A stretch of 61,268 nt of DNA from an uncultured Bacteroides sp. (GTDB lineage Bacteria > Bacteroidota > Bacteroidia > Bacteroidales > Bacteroidaceae), in NCBI GenBank assembly GCA_900555635.1, contig USLU01000026.1, positions 1 to 61,268 on the forward strand. The letters run 5' to 3'. Positions within the stretch are counted from its first letter, which is position 1. Each line of letters starts with the position of its first letter. Below are positions 33,146 through 43,158 of this stretch, in pieces. The translations under genes and the position numbers were made by a program. Below the pieces are notes generated by a model. It saw nothing but the letters and a program-made list of their open reading frames with translations, searched no databases and was not told the origin of the DNA.

Positions 33146-34762
33146 ATGGACTCCGGAAGTTTACTTTTTTCTTCTTTTATCCTATCAGGTAATGTGCTTT
33201 ATGTTTGGGCTATAATCTGCCTGCTAATAGTGGTTGTAGGACTGTGCCTGTATATCTGCTTTTTGCGGTCGCATCTGTATGTCCCTCATGAAAAGGTAGT
33301 GAATGCCATTGCCGAACAACTGTTTGATGTTTGGCCGGTCAGTATTGTTGCCATTGATCGCAAAGACCGCATCTGGAAGGTTAATAAGCCGCTTCTTGAC
33401 GAATTGCAATTAGAAAAAGAAGCTGTGTTGGGCAAGAATATTAAGGATGTACTGGAAATCATACAGGATAAAGAGGTCATATTGCCGCATGTTTTGGAGG
33501 AATTGCGTATGGGGGAACAACGTGTTGTGCCACTTTCGTCCAATTGCTTTATCCGTGAGCCGAAAAATAATATCCGCTTTCTTATACAAGGAGCCTTTGT
33601 CGGTATCTATATCGGCAAGCACCTGACTACCATGTTGCTTTATTTCCGTAATGTGCTGGAAGAGCGTACTCAGAAGCATGTGTTGAATATAGCATTGAGC
33701 CGGACACAGATTTACCAATGGTCGTATGATATGGAACGGAATGTGATGATTATCGACCCGCGTTATTTCGAACACCTGGGGATATGGAGCAAAGACTATA
33801 CCTTGACTGTTGAAGAATATTATAACCTGATGCATCCGGACGACCGGCAGCAGGTAATGGATGCTTTGACCTTACAGTTGCAAGGCAACCTCTACGAAGC
33901 TCCCGTGGAATATCGCCTACGAGGCGCTGATGGAAATTGGGAATGGTTTGAGGCGCAATCTACCTATGTAGGCCAGCTTGAAGATTTGCCGTTTCGTATT
34001 GTGGGCATTTGTATGAGTACCCAGCGGTATAAGGATAACGAAAATAAACTGAATGATGCATTACAGAAAGCCAAGCGGAGCGATGAACTTAAAAGTGTTT
34101 TCCTTGCCAATATGAGCCATGAAATACGGACTCCGCTGAATGCCATTGTCGGCTTTTCCACATTGCTTGCATGTGGAGATTCGGAGTTCTCACCACAGGA
34201 GGTTGCAGAGTTTACTTCTTTGATAGAGAAGAATAGCAAGCTATTGATGGTTTTGATAACTGATATCTTGGATTTGTCAAAGATTGAGTCGAATACGATG
34301 GAATTTAAATTTAAAGAGACTTCTTTGAGCACCGCTTTATCTGAAATAGGTAAAGCACAAGAGATGAACATGTGCGAAGGGGTGGAGATGATTTTGGAAC
34401 TGCCTGAAAAAGATACGGCAATCTATACCGATCCCACACGTCTAGGACAGGTTATAAATAATTTGATAAATAATGCTATAAAGTTTACCCGGAAAGGTTT
34501 TATTAGCTTGGGGTATAAACAGACAAGCAGTGATGAAGTCGAAATTTACGTAAGAGATACCGGAGAGGGTATGTCCGAAGAGATACTCGCCCACATTTTT
34601 GAACGTTTTTATAAAGGAAATGCTTTTGTTCAGGGAACTGGTCTGGGACTTGCCATTTGTAGGACCATCATTGAGCGTTTCCATGGAAAAATAGATGTTA
34701 CTTCCAAAGAAGGTGAAGGAACTTGTTTTACCGTAACATTGCCTTTAAGGGTTGTCATATAA
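33146..34762 (+). CDS. PAS-domain sensor histidine kinase
   Basis: A 538-aa kinase. One N-terminal membrane helix (about 17-39) is followed by a first PAS domain (about 50-160) and a second PAS with PAC (about 180-300, WSYDMERNVMIIDPRYF and MHPDDRQQVMD). The phospho-accepting His is in LANMSHEIRTPLN. The ATPase motifs are NNLINNAIKFT, DTGEGMS and GTGLGLAICRTI. It has no periplasmic loop to speak of, so the PAS domains probably sense a cytoplasmic signal. There is no receiver or HPt and no adjacent response regulator, so it is an orphan. Confidence 0.93.
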   Translation: MDSGSLLFSSFILSGNVLYVWAIICLLIVVVGLCLYICFLRSHLYVPHEKVVNAIAEQLFDVWPVSIVAIDRKDRIWKVNKPLLDELQLEKEAVLGKNIKDVLEIIQDKEVILPHVLEELRMGEQRVVPLSSNCFIREPKNNIRFLIQGAFVGIYIGKHLTTMLLYFRNVLEERTQKHVLNIALSRTQIYQWSYDMERNVMIIDPRYFEHLGIWSKDYTLTVEEYYNLMHPDDRQQVMDALTLQLQGNLYEAPVEYRLRGADGNWEWFEAQSTYVGQLEDLPFRIVGICMSTQRYKDNENKLNDALQKAKRSDELKSVFLANMSHEIRTPLNAIVGFSTLLACGDSEFSPQEVAEFTSLIEKNSKLLMVLITDILDLSKIESNTMEFKFKETSLSTALSEIGKAQEMNMCEGVEMILELPEKDTAIYTDPTRLGQVINNLINNAIKFTRKGFISLGYKQTSSDEVEIYVRDTGEGMSEEILAHIFERFYKGNAFVQGTGLGLAICRTIIERFHGKIDVTSKEGEGTCFTVTLPLRVVI

Positions 34763-34814
34763 TTCGCTTGACAGATTTATGGTCTTTTCCTTATCATAAT
34801 CTGCTGAAAATCGC

Positions 34815-34822
34815 TACCTTTG
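34815..34822 (+). promoter_or_regulatory. -7 box of the ABC-F gene
   Basis: TACCTTTG (34815-34822) matches TAnnTTTG exactly, 29 bp before the ATG at 34852. It lies downstream of the kinase stop and argues against any start for the ABC-F gene further upstream. Confidence 0.6.
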
Positions 34823-34851
34823 CATCTCTAAATGATAATTTTATTGACACT

Positions 34852-36807
34852 ATGATATCTGTAGAAGGATTAAAGGTAGAATTTAATGCCACTCCTCTGT
34901 TTGAAGACGTCTCTTATGTCATCAACAAAAAAGACCGCATAGCCCTTGTGGGTAAGAACGGTGCGGGCAAATCTACCATGCTCAAGATACTTGCTGGTTT
35001 ACAGCAGCCCACTTCCGGTATTATCGCTGTTCCGCGTGAATGTACCATCGGCTATTTACCTCAGGTAATGATACTCAGCGATGAGCGTACCGTAATGCAG
35101 GAAGCCGAACTTGCCTTCGAACACATTTTCGAAATGCAAGCCGACATTGAACGCATGAACCAACAACTAGCCGAACGTACCGATTACGACAGCGAAGATT
35201 ACCAGAAACTCATTGACCGCTTCACGCACGAGAACGAACGCTTCCTGATGATGGGCGGTACCAACTACCGTGCCGAGATAGAGCGCACACTTATGGGGCT
35301 CGGCTTCTGCCGTGAGGACTTTGAACGTTCCACCAGTGAATTTTCGGGTGGTTGGCGTATGCGTATCGAACTGGCGAAGCTCTTGCTCCGCCGTCCTGAC
35401 GTATTGTTGCTTGATGAGCCTACCAATCACCTCGATATCGAGAGTATTCAATGGTTGGAGAACTTCTTGTCTACCCGTGCTAATGCGGTAGTATTGGTGA
35501 GTCACGACCGTGCTTTCCTCAATAATGTAACTACCCGTACCATTGAAATAACTTGCGGTCGCATCTACGACTATAAGGTAAAATATGACGAGTTTGTCGT
35601 ACTTCGCAAAGAGCGTCGTGAACAACAACTTCGTGCCTACGAGAATCAGCAGAAGCAAATTCAGGATACCGAAGACTTCATCGAGCGTTTCCGCTATAAA
35701 GCTACTAAAGCTGTGCAGGTACAGAGCCGCATCAAGCAGTTGGAAAAGATAGAACGTATTGAGGTGGACGAAGAAGACAACTCCTCACTACGCCTTAAAT
35801 TTGTGTGCAGCAGCCGTAGTGGTAATTACCCCGTCATCTGCGAAGAGGTTGCCAAAGCATACGGCAATCATGTTATCTTCCACGATGTAAACCTGACCAT
35901 AAACCGGGGGGAGAAGGTGGCATTCGTAGGAAAGAACGGCGAAGGTAAATCTACCCTCGTGAAGTGCATTATGGACCAGATTACCGACTATACCGGCAAA
36001 CTTACTTTGGGACATAATGTACAGATTGGCTACTTCGCTCAGAATCAGGCGCAGTTGCTCAACGAAGAACTTACTGTTTTTGATACGATAGATCATGTAG
36101 CCGTAGGTGATATCCGCCTGAAAATACGTGATATCCTCGGCGCTTTCATGTTTGGCGGCGAAGCTTCGGATAAGAAGGTAAAAGTTCTTTCGGGTGGCGA
36201 ACGAACCCGCCTCGCTATGATTAAGCTTTTACTGGAACCGGTGAACTTCCTTATCCTCGATGAACCGACGAATCATCTTGATATGCGCTCCAAGGATGTG
36301 CTGAAAGATGCTATCCGCGAATTTGACGGTACGGTGATAATTGTCAGCCACGACCGTGACTTTCTGGACGGACTTGCGACTAAAGTATATGAATTCGGTG
36401 GCGGATTGGTGAAAGAACATCTCGGGGGCATCTATGATTTCCTTCAAAAGAAACAGATAGAGAGCCTGAACGAATTGCAGAAATCTCCTACCTTGTCCGC
36501 TTCGCCGATTACTTCTAAGACCGCAGAAGCAGAAAATGTTGCCCCTTCGGATAACAAACTTTCTTATGAAGCCCAGAAAGAACTGAATAAGAAGCTAAAG
36601 AAATTGGAACGCCGTGTGGCAGACTGTGAGGCTGAAATAGAACAAACCGAATCTGCCATTGCCATTCTTGAAGCTAAGATGGCTACCCCGGAGGGTGCAT
36701 CGGACATGTCTCTTTATGAGCAGCACCAGAAGCTGAAAAACCAACTGGACCGTGTAATGGAAGAGTGGGATGAGGCTTCGAGTGAATTGGAAGAAGCAAA
36801 GAAATAG
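34852..36807 (+). CDS. ABC-F family ATP-binding protein
   Basis: A 651-aa soluble protein with two ATPase domains in tandem and no membrane segment. Walker A motifs are GKNGAGKST and GKNGEGKST. The signatures FSGGWRMRIELAKLL and LSGGERTRLAMIKLL are each followed by LDEPTNHLD. The linker between the domains is long and charged (the P-site tRNA interaction motif of ABC-F proteins), and a C-terminal coiled coil (about 560-650) resembles Uup. ABC-F proteins act on the ribosome, adjusting translation or protecting against antibiotics. The ATG at 34852 is favoured over 34723 because the promoter lies between them. Confidence 0.93.
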   Translation: MISVEGLKVEFNATPLFEDVSYVINKKDRIALVGKNGAGKSTMLKILAGLQQPTSGIIAVPRECTIGYLPQVMILSDERTVMQEAELAFEHIFEMQADIERMNQQLAERTDYDSEDYQKLIDRFTHENERFLMMGGTNYRAEIERTLMGLGFCREDFERSTSEFSGGWRMRIELAKLLLRRPDVLLLDEPTNHLDIESIQWLENFLSTRANAVVLVSHDRAFLNNVTTRTIEITCGRIYDYKVKYDEFVVLRKERREQQLRAYENQQKQIQDTEDFIERFRYKATKAVQVQSRIKQLEKIERIEVDEEDNSSLRLKFVCSSRSGNYPVICEEVAKAYGNHVIFHDVNLTINRGEKVAFVGKNGEGKSTLVKCIMDQITDYTGKLTLGHNVQIGYFAQNQAQLLNEELTVFDTIDHVAVGDIRLKIRDILGAFMFGGEASDKKVKVLSGGERTRLAMIKLLLEPVNFLILDEPTNHLDMRSKDVLKDAIREFDGTVIIVSHDRDFLDGLATKVYEFGGGLVKEHLGGIYDFLQKKQIESLNELQKSPTLSASPITSKTAEAENVAPSDNKLSYEAQKELNKKLKKLERRVADCEAEIEQTESAIAILEAKMATPEGASDMSLYEQHQKLKNQLDRVMEEWDEASSELEEAKK

Positions 36808-36836
36808 TAATCACTTTATAACATAATTTTTATTGT

Positions 36837-38873
36837 ATGAGAGCATTTCATTATTTACCCATCGCAGCATTCTGTCTAATGGCAGCATCCTGTAACACTG
36901 GCAAGAAGCAGGCGGAATTAACGGCCGGCATCCAGCTTGCCAATCTTGACACAACGGCTCTACCCGGAACCGATTTCTATGAATACGCATGTGGAGGTTG
37001 GATGAAGAATAATCCTATTCCTGCCGAATATTCACAATATGGTTCTTTTACTATTCTAGCGGAAAACAATCGCAAGCAGATTCAAGGACTTATCGAAGAT
37101 TTAGCTGCTACTCAGCACGAAGCTGGCAGTGTAGCCCAAAAGATCGGTGATCTCTATAAAATTGTAATGGATAGCGTCAAGCTGAATAAAGAAGGTGTAG
37201 CTCCTATCAAGCCGGAACTGGACCAATTGGGCGCCTTGAAAGACACGAAAGAAGTGTATGCTTTGCTGGGTGACTTGCAGAAGAAGGGAATCGTTGCCTA
37301 CAATGTGATGTATGTCGGCGCTGACGAAATGAACAGTTCCATGAATGCCGTTCAGTCTTACCAATCCGGTTTGAGTATGGGTGAACGCGAATACTATCTG
37401 GAAAACGATGAGGCTACCGCTAAAATTCGTAATGCTTTCCGTACTCATGTACAAAAGATGTATCAATTGGCCGGTTTTGATGAAGCAACTGCAAAGAAAG
37501 GCGTTGAAGTGGTTATGGATGTAGAAACCCGTCTTGCCAAAGCCTTCCGCTCTCGTACGGAATTACGTGATCCGCATGCCAACTACAATAAGATGAGCAT
37601 GGAAGAGTTGCAGAAAACTTATCCTACTTTCGATTGGAATGCATACTTGTCTGCTCTGGGGTTGAAGGATGTGAAAGAAATAATTGTCGGTCAGCCTGCT
37701 TCCTTAAAAGCTGCTGCCGATATTCTGAATACTTTGCCTGCCGACCAACAAGGACTTTACTTGCAATGGAAGTTGATCGATGCTGCTGCCAGCTATTTGA
37801 ATGATGCTATGGCCGAGCAGAATTTTGATTTCTATAGCCGTACGATGTCCGGTACACAAGAGATGCAACCCCGTTGGAAGAGAGCGGTTGGTACTGTAAG
37901 TTCTGCTTTGGGTGAAGCTGTAGGGCAGATGTATGTTGAGAAATATTTCCCTGCAGCCGCTAAAGAACGTATGGTTACTTTAGTGAAGAACTTGCAGGAA
38001 AGCTTGGGTGAACGCATCCAGAATCTTGCTTGGATGGGTGATTCTACTAAGGTGAAAGCTTTGGAGAAACTGGCTACTTTCCACGTAAAGATAGGCTATC
38101 CTGACAAGTGGAAGGATTATTCTACCTTGGAAATCAAGGATGATTCCTATTGGGCGAATATGGAACGTGCCAATCAGTGGGGACATGCTGAAATGATTGC
38201 CAAAGCCGGTAAACCGGTTGATAAAGATGAGTGGTTGATGACTCCTCAAACTGTAAATGCTTATTATAATCCCACTACCAATGAAATCTGTTTCCCCGCT
38301 GCTATCCTGCAATATCCGTTCTTCGATATGAATGCCGATGATGCTTTCAATTACGGTGCTATCGGTGTGGTAATCGGACATGAGATGACTCACGGATTTG
38401 ACGATCAGGGACGCCAATACGATAAAGATGGTAACCTGAAAGACTGGTGGACCGAAGATGATGCCAAACGTTTTGACGAGCGTGCGCAAGTTATGGTGAA
38501 CTTCTTTGATAGCATACAAGTGGCTCCGGGCGTATATGCCAACGGTCGCATGACATTGGGCGAGAACATTGCCGATCATGGTGGCTTGCAGGTTTCTTAC
38601 AATGCTTTCAAGAAAGCTACCGCTGCCAATCCGTTGCCGGTAATGGAGGGTTTCACTCCAGAACAACGTTTCTTCCTGGCTTACGCCGGTGTATGGGCCA
38701 ACGATATTCGTCCTGAGGAAGTGCTGAACCGTACGAAGAGCGATGTACACTCGCTGGGCATCTGGCGTGTGAACGGTGCGCTGCCACAAATCGGTTCTTG
38801 GTACGAAGCGTTTAATATCACAGAGAAAGATCCGATGTTCTTGCCGGTGGAAAAAAGAGTTTCCATCTGGTAA
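36837..38873 (+). CDS. M13 family metallopeptidase, lipoprotein
   Basis: A 678-aa neprilysin/PepO-like zinc endopeptidase. The signal ends MAASC (Cys19), so it is lipid anchored. The N-terminal M13 domain begins with DFYEYACGGWMKNNPIP. The catalytic zinc site is HEMTH in VVIGHEMTHGFDDQG, and the third ligand is in ENIADHGG. It cuts oligopeptides at the cell envelope. It begins 29 bp after the ABC-F stop and ends before a terminator. Confidence 0.95.
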   Translation: MRAFHYLPIAAFCLMAASCNTGKKQAELTAGIQLANLDTTALPGTDFYEYACGGWMKNNPIPAEYSQYGSFTILAENNRKQIQGLIEDLAATQHEAGSVAQKIGDLYKIVMDSVKLNKEGVAPIKPELDQLGALKDTKEVYALLGDLQKKGIVAYNVMYVGADEMNSSMNAVQSYQSGLSMGEREYYLENDEATAKIRNAFRTHVQKMYQLAGFDEATAKKGVEVVMDVETRLAKAFRSRTELRDPHANYNKMSMEELQKTYPTFDWNAYLSALGLKDVKEIIVGQPASLKAAADILNTLPADQQGLYLQWKLIDAAASYLNDAMAEQNFDFYSRTMSGTQEMQPRWKRAVGTVSSALGEAVGQMYVEKYFPAAAKERMVTLVKNLQESLGERIQNLAWMGDSTKVKALEKLATFHVKIGYPDKWKDYSTLEIKDDSYWANMERANQWGHAEMIAKAGKPVDKDEWLMTPQTVNAYYNPTTNEICFPAAILQYPFFDMNADDAFNYGAIGVVIGHEMTHGFDDQGRQYDKDGNLKDWWTEDDAKRFDERAQVMVNFFDSIQVAPGVYANGRMTLGENIADHGGLQVSYNAFKKATAANPLPVMEGFTPEQRFFLAYAGVWANDIRPEEVLNRTKSDVHSLGIWRVNGALPQIGSWYEAFNITEKDPMFLPVEKRVSIW

Positions 38874-38896
38874 ATTCGGAAAATAAATCCTTTTAT

Positions 38897-38932
38897 AAAG
38901 GCAGCAGACTGGCAACAGATGCTGCCTTTTTT
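38897..38932 (+). terminator. Intrinsic terminator of the ABC-F/M13 unit
   Basis: AAAGGCAGCA (38897-38906) pairs with TGCTGCCTTT (38920-38929) over a 13-nt loop, followed by a T run to 38932. Confidence 0.85.
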
Positions 38933-38984
38933 AATTATACCTAATTTATTGTATATGAATGTATGAACGAATAAACAAAATTTG

Positions 38985-38992
38985 TAACTTTG
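38985..38992 (+). promoter_or_regulatory. -7 box of purH and the cell-shape operon
   Basis: TAACTTTG (38985-38992) is an exact TAnnTTTG match, 43 bp upstream of the purH ATG. The -33 region (TATG at 38962) is poor. Confidence 0.6.
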
Positions 38993-39035
38993 CACACCAA
39001 AATACTTATATACGCATACTTTAATACGCAAATCC

Positions 39036-40559
39036 ATGTCTGAAACAAAAAGAATTAAAACAGCATTGGTATCCGTTTACCATAAGGAAGGTTTAGACGA
39101 AATCATTACCAAGCTGCATGAAGAAGGTGTAGAGTTCCTTTCAACCGGTGGAACCCGTCAATTTATAGAATCTTTAGGTTATCCCTGCAAGGCAGTGGAA
39201 GATCTTACTACATACCCTTCCATTCTGGGTGGACGTGTAAAGACCTTGCATCCGAAGATTTTCGGAGGTATTCTTTGTCGCCGCGGATTGGAACAAGACA
39301 TGCAACAAATTGATAAATATGAAATTCCTGAAATAGACCTTGTGATTGTCGACCTGTATCCGTTTGAGGCAACAGTTGCCAGTGGTGCTGACGAACCTAC
39401 TATTATCGAGAAAATTGATATAGGCGGTATTTCTTTGATTCGTGCTGCTGCTAAAAACTATAACGATGTGGTAATCATTGCTTCTCAAGGTCAATATCAG
39501 CCGTTCCGCGATATGTTGATGGAGCATGGTGCTACGACTACTCTCGAAGAACGCCGCTGGTTTGCTAAAGAAGCTTTTGGCGTTTCTTCTCACTATGACT
39601 CGGCTATCTTTAATTACTTCGATGGCGAAGAATGTTCTGCTTTCCGCCAGTCGGCAAACAGCCAGAAGGCTTTGCGTTATGGCGAGAATCCGCATCAGAA
39701 GGGATATTTCTTCGGTAATCTGGATGCGATGTTCGACCAGATTCATGGCAAAGAAATCTCTTACAACAATCTGCTTGACATCAATGCTGCCGTTGATTTG
39801 ATTGATGAATTCTCAGAAACCACTTTCGCTGTATTGAAACATAACAATGCTTGTGGTCTGGCTTCACGTCCTACTGTACTCGAAGCATGGAACGCTGCAC
39901 TTGCCGGTGATCCCGTTTCTGCTTTTGGCGGCGTGCTTATCACTAATGCGGTGGTTGATAAAGCTGCTGCTGAAGAGATCAACAAGATTTTCTTCGAAGT
40001 GATTATTGCTCCTGATTATGATGTGGATGCATTGGAAATTCTCGGTCAGAAGAAGAACCGTATTATCTTGGTTCGCAAAGAAGCTGCTCTGCCCAAGAAA
40101 CAGTTCCGTTCTTTGCTGAATGGGGTACTGGTACAAGAGCGTGACTTGAAAGTAGAAACCTCGGAAGATTTGAAGACAGTTACTACCAAGACTCCTACAG
40201 CACAGGAAGTAGAGGATATGCTTTTTGCAAACAAGATTGTGAAGAACAGCAAGTCTAATGCAATTGTACTGGCAAAAGGAAAACAGCTACTAGCAAGCGG
40301 TGTCGGTCAGACCAGCCGTGTAGATGCTTTGAAGCAGGCCATCGAGAAAGCTCATAACTTTGGCTTCGATTTAGAAGGAGCTGTAATGGCGAGTGATGCT
40401 TTCTTCCCTTTCCCCGATTGTGTGGAAATAGCAGGCAAAGAAGGCGTAAAAGCTGTTATCCAGCCAGGTGGAAGCATTAAAGATGAACTTTCGTTTGACT
40501 ATTGCAACGAACATGGCATTGCAATGGTTATTACCGGATTCCGTCACTTTAAACACTAA
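39036..40559 (+). CDS. purH: Bifunctional AICAR formyltransferase/IMP cyclohydrolase PurH
   Basis: A 507-aa enzyme of the last two steps of purine synthesis: AICAR plus 10-formyl-THF to FAICAR, then ring closure to IMP. The N-terminal cyclohydrolase domain (1-about 190) begins KTALVSVYHKEGLDEII and has STGGTRQFIESLG. The C-terminal transformylase domain holds RYGENPHQKGYFFG, KHNNACGLAS and the final SDAFFPFPDCVEIAGKEGVK. The length is normal. It is followed by the rod-shape genes, a gene order common in Bacteroides, with repeat element C between them. Confidence 0.97.
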   Translation: MSETKRIKTALVSVYHKEGLDEIITKLHEEGVEFLSTGGTRQFIESLGYPCKAVEDLTTYPSILGGRVKTLHPKIFGGILCRRGLEQDMQQIDKYEIPEIDLVIVDLYPFEATVASGADEPTIIEKIDIGGISLIRAAAKNYNDVVIIASQGQYQPFRDMLMEHGATTTLEERRWFAKEAFGVSSHYDSAIFNYFDGEECSAFRQSANSQKALRYGENPHQKGYFFGNLDAMFDQIHGKEISYNNLLDINAAVDLIDEFSETTFAVLKHNNACGLASRPTVLEAWNAALAGDPVSAFGGVLITNAVVDKAAAEEINKIFFEVIIAPDYDVDALEILGQKKNRIILVRKEAALPKKQFRSLLNGVLVQERDLKVETSEDLKTVTTKTPTAQEVEDMLFANKIVKNSKSNAIVLAKGKQLLASGVGQTSRVDALKQAIEKAHNFGFDLEGAVMASDAFFPFPDCVEIAGKEGVKAVIQPGGSIKDELSFDYCNEHGIAMVITGFRHFKH

Positions 40560-40563
40560 TAAG

Positions 40564-40649
40564 ATTTATGATTTATAATTTATGATTTATGGGGATGTTA
40601 CTTCCTCGTGCTTCATTAAATTATAAATCATAAATCATAAATCATAAAT
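40564..40649. repeat. Heptamer-arm palindromic element C
   Basis: Four heptamers ATTTATG/ATTTATA (40564-40591) face ATAAATC units (40623-40649), giving a long AT-rich hairpin with a core of about 31 bp. It fills the gap between purH and mreB and ends 7 bp before the mreB ATG. Confidence 0.85.
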
Positions 40650-40656
40650 ATCAAAA

Positions 40657-41679
40657 ATGGGATTATTCTCTTTTACTCAAGAAATAGCGATGGACCTTGG
40701 CACAGCCAATACCATCATTACCACAAACGGTAAGATTGTGGTGGATGAGCCTTCGGTAGTGGCATTGGACCGTCGGACAGATAAGATGATTGCCGTGGGT
40801 GAAAAGGCAAAGCTGATGCACGAGAAAACTCACGAAAATATACGTACTATCCGTCCGCTTCGTGACGGTGTAATTGCCGACTTCTATGCTTGCGAGCAGA
40901 TGATACGCGGTCTTATCAAGATGGTGAATAACCGCAACCGTTTGTTTTCTCCTTCACTCCGTATGGTGATCGGTGTTCCTTCGGGAAGTACCGAAGTGGA
41001 GCTTCGTGCTGTGCGCGACTCTGCCGAGCACGCCGGCGGACGAGATGTCTATTTGATTTTCGAACCGATGGCTGCAGCTATTGGTATCGGTATCGACGTG
41101 GAAGCTCCGGAAGGTAACATGATTGTTGATATAGGTGGCGGTTCTACGGAAATTGCCGTTATCTCTTTAGGAGGTATCGTTTCTAACAACTCCATCCGTA
41201 TAGCCGGTGACGATCTGACTGCTGATATTCAGGAATACATGAGCCGCCAACACAATGTGAAAGTCAGCGAACGTATGGCCGAACGTATTAAGATCAATGT
41301 AGGTGCTGCTTTGACCGAACTCGGTGAAGATGCTCCTGAAGATTATATCGTTCATGGCCCGAACCGTATTACTGCATTGCCTATGGAAGTACCCGTATGC
41401 TATCAGGAAGTTGCGCACTGTCTGGAGAAATCAATCTCCAAGATCGAAACTGCTATCCTGAGTGCATTGGAAAATACTCCTCCCGAACTATATGCCGATA
41501 TAGTACACAACGGTATCTATTTGGCTGGTGGCGGCGCTTTGTTGCGTGGCTTGGATAAGCGTCTGACTGATAAGATTAACATCCCGTTCCACATTGCTGA
41601 GGATCCTTTGCATGCAGTTGCCAAAGGTACCGGAGTTGCGTTGAAGAATGTTGATCGTTTCTCATTCTTAATGAGATAA
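40657..41679 (+). CDS. mreB: Rod shape-determining protein MreB
   Basis: A 340-aa actin-like ATPase that forms membrane-bound filaments and positions the elongation machinery of the peptidoglycan. Nucleotide-binding motifs are DLGTANT at the N terminus, VDIGGGSTEIAV near 150 and YLAGGGALLRG near 288. The length is typical. It heads mreB-mreC-mreD-mrdA-rodA, the complete elongasome set. Repeat element C lies immediately upstream and may affect read-through from purH. Confidence 0.97.
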   Translation: MGLFSFTQEIAMDLGTANTIITTNGKIVVDEPSVVALDRRTDKMIAVGEKAKLMHEKTHENIRTIRPLRDGVIADFYACEQMIRGLIKMVNNRNRLFSPSLRMVIGVPSGSTEVELRAVRDSAEHAGGRDVYLIFEPMAAAIGIGIDVEAPEGNMIVDIGGGSTEIAVISLGGIVSNNSIRIAGDDLTADIQEYMSRQHNVKVSERMAERIKINVGAALTELGEDAPEDYIVHGPNRITALPMEVPVCYQEVAHCLEKSISKIETAILSALENTPPELYADIVHNGIYLAGGGALLRGLDKRLTDKINIPFHIAEDPLHAVAKGTGVALKNVDRFSFLMR

Positions 41680-41686
41680 TACAGGC

Positions 41687-42532
41687 ATGCGAAATTTACT
41701 GAACTTCCTCATTAAATACAACTACTGGTTCCTCTTTCTATTGTTGGAGGTGACCAGTTTTGTTTTATTGTTCCGTTTCAACCATTACCAGCAGAGTGTA
41801 TACTTTACTTCTGCTAACGGAATTGCAGGGAAGGTTTATGAAGTTTCGGGAGGAATCAGTTCCTACTTCCACTTAAAGTCAGTAAACGAAGACTTGCTTG
41901 ACCGTAATATGTTACTGGAGCAGCGCATTTCCTTTCTTGAAAAGACCTTGGCCGAAAAGGGCATGGACTCGGTAAGATTGTATAGCTTGGAACGGCTTGC
42001 TCCCGAAGGGTATCGCATATTCAAGGCAAGTGTCATTAAGAATAGCCTGAACCGGAATAATAATTACATCACTTTGGATCAGGGTATGAAAGAAGGTATC
42101 CGCCCTGAAATGGGAGTGGTCGATGCTAATGGTGTGGTGGGGATTGTTTATAAGACATCTCCGCATTATTCTTTAGTCATACCGATACTTAACAGTAAGT
42201 CTAGCATTAGTTGTAAGATTGTGGGTAGCGACTATTTTGGCTATTTGAAGTGGGAGGGTGGTGATTCACGTTTTGCCTACTTGAAAGACTTACCCCGGCA
42301 TGCGGAATTCAACTTGGGTGATACGGTAGTAACCAGTGGTTATTCCACTGTATTTCCCGAAGGTGTAATGGTAGGTACAGTGGATGATATGTCCGATTCA
42401 CACGACGGACTTTCTTATCTGTTGAAAATAAAGTTGGCTACTGACTTTGGTAAAGTGAGTGATGTGCGAGTTATTTCGCGTAGTGGACAAGAAGAGCAAA
42501 ATGCGTTAGAAGCAAAAGAGGAAGAAAAGTGA
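41687..42532 (+). CDS. mreC: Rod shape-determining protein MreC
   Basis: A 281-aa inner-membrane scaffold with one N-terminal helix (about 13-32), a coiled coil (about 60-95) and a periplasmic beta-domain. It links MreB filaments to PBP2 and RodA. Family motifs include NSLNRNNNYITLDQG and VVDANGVVGIVYKTSPHYS. It starts 7 bp after mreB and overlaps mreD by 4 bp. Confidence 0.95.
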   Translation: MRNLLNFLIKYNYWFLFLLLEVTSFVLLFRFNHYQQSVYFTSANGIAGKVYEVSGGISSYFHLKSVNEDLLDRNMLLEQRISFLEKTLAEKGMDSVRLYSLERLAPEGYRIFKASVIKNSLNRNNNYITLDQGMKEGIRPEMGVVDANGVVGIVYKTSPHYSLVIPILNSKSSISCKIVGSDYFGYLKWEGGDSRFAYLKDLPRHAEFNLGDTVVTSGYSTVFPEGVMVGTVDDMSDSHDGLSYLLKIKLATDFGKVSDVRVISRSGQEEQNALEAKEEEK

Positions 42533-43029
42533 TTATCAATTATCTGCATAAAATAGGGTGGTTTATCGGTTTGGTACTGTTACAGGTACTGATATTGAAT
42601 AATGTACATATTGCCGGGTATGCCACCCCATTCTTATATATCTACCTGATATTAAAATTTGAATCGGATGTTCCTCGTAATGTTCTGATGCTTTGGGCTT
42701 TCTTCTTGGGACTGACAATCGATATACTCTCTGACACTCCGGGAATGAATGCGGCGGCTACTGTTATGTTGGCTTTCCTGCGACCTGTATTTCTGCGGTT
42801 GTTTGTACCCCGTGATACGGTGGACAGTCTAGTGCCGGCTATCCGGACAATGGGGGTAAGTTCCTTCTTGAAATATTTAATTGTGAGTGTCTTTGTGCAT
42901 CATGGAATGTTGCTCACTATCGAGTTCTTTTCTTTTGCCCATATCGGTACGCTGCTGCTGAGGATTGTAGCAAGTACTTTGTTGACTGTGACTTGTATCA
43001 TGGCAATGGAGGGGATAAGGAAAAGGTAG
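42529..43029 (+). CDS. mreD: Rod shape-determining protein MreD
   Basis: A 166-aa integral membrane protein with five to six hydrophobic segments, the normal MreD size. The conserved stretch LTIDILSDTPGMNAAATVML is near residues 62-81. It partners MreC in the elongasome. The start is a GTG at 42529-42531 that overlaps the mreC stop. Confidence 0.92.
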   Translation: MIINYLHKIGWFIGLVLLQVLILNNVHIAGYATPFLYIYLILKFESDVPRNVLMLWAFFLGLTIDILSDTPGMNAAATVMLAFLRPVFLRLFVPRDTVDSLVPAIRTMGVSSFLKYLIVSVFVHHGMLLTIEFFSFAHIGTLLLRIVASTLLTVTCIMAMEGIRKR

Positions 43030-43039
43030 ACTTACTTAT

Positions 43040-43156
43040 GAATTACGGACTATGAATTACAAATTACAAATTATAAATTACAGTGCGGAGCGATGTGACT
43101 CATGATTTGTAACTTGTAATTCATAACTCGTAATTAGTGATTTATAATTTGTAATT
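43040..43156. repeat. Heptamer-arm palindromic element D
   Basis: Six heptamers of the GAATTAC/AAATTAC type (43040-43081) face seven of the ATTTGTA/ACTTGTA type (43105-43153). The 23-bp core contains AGTGCGGAGCGATGTGAC. It fills the gap between mreD and mrdA and ends 2 bp before the mrdA ATG. Confidence 0.85.
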
Positions 43157-43158
43157 AG

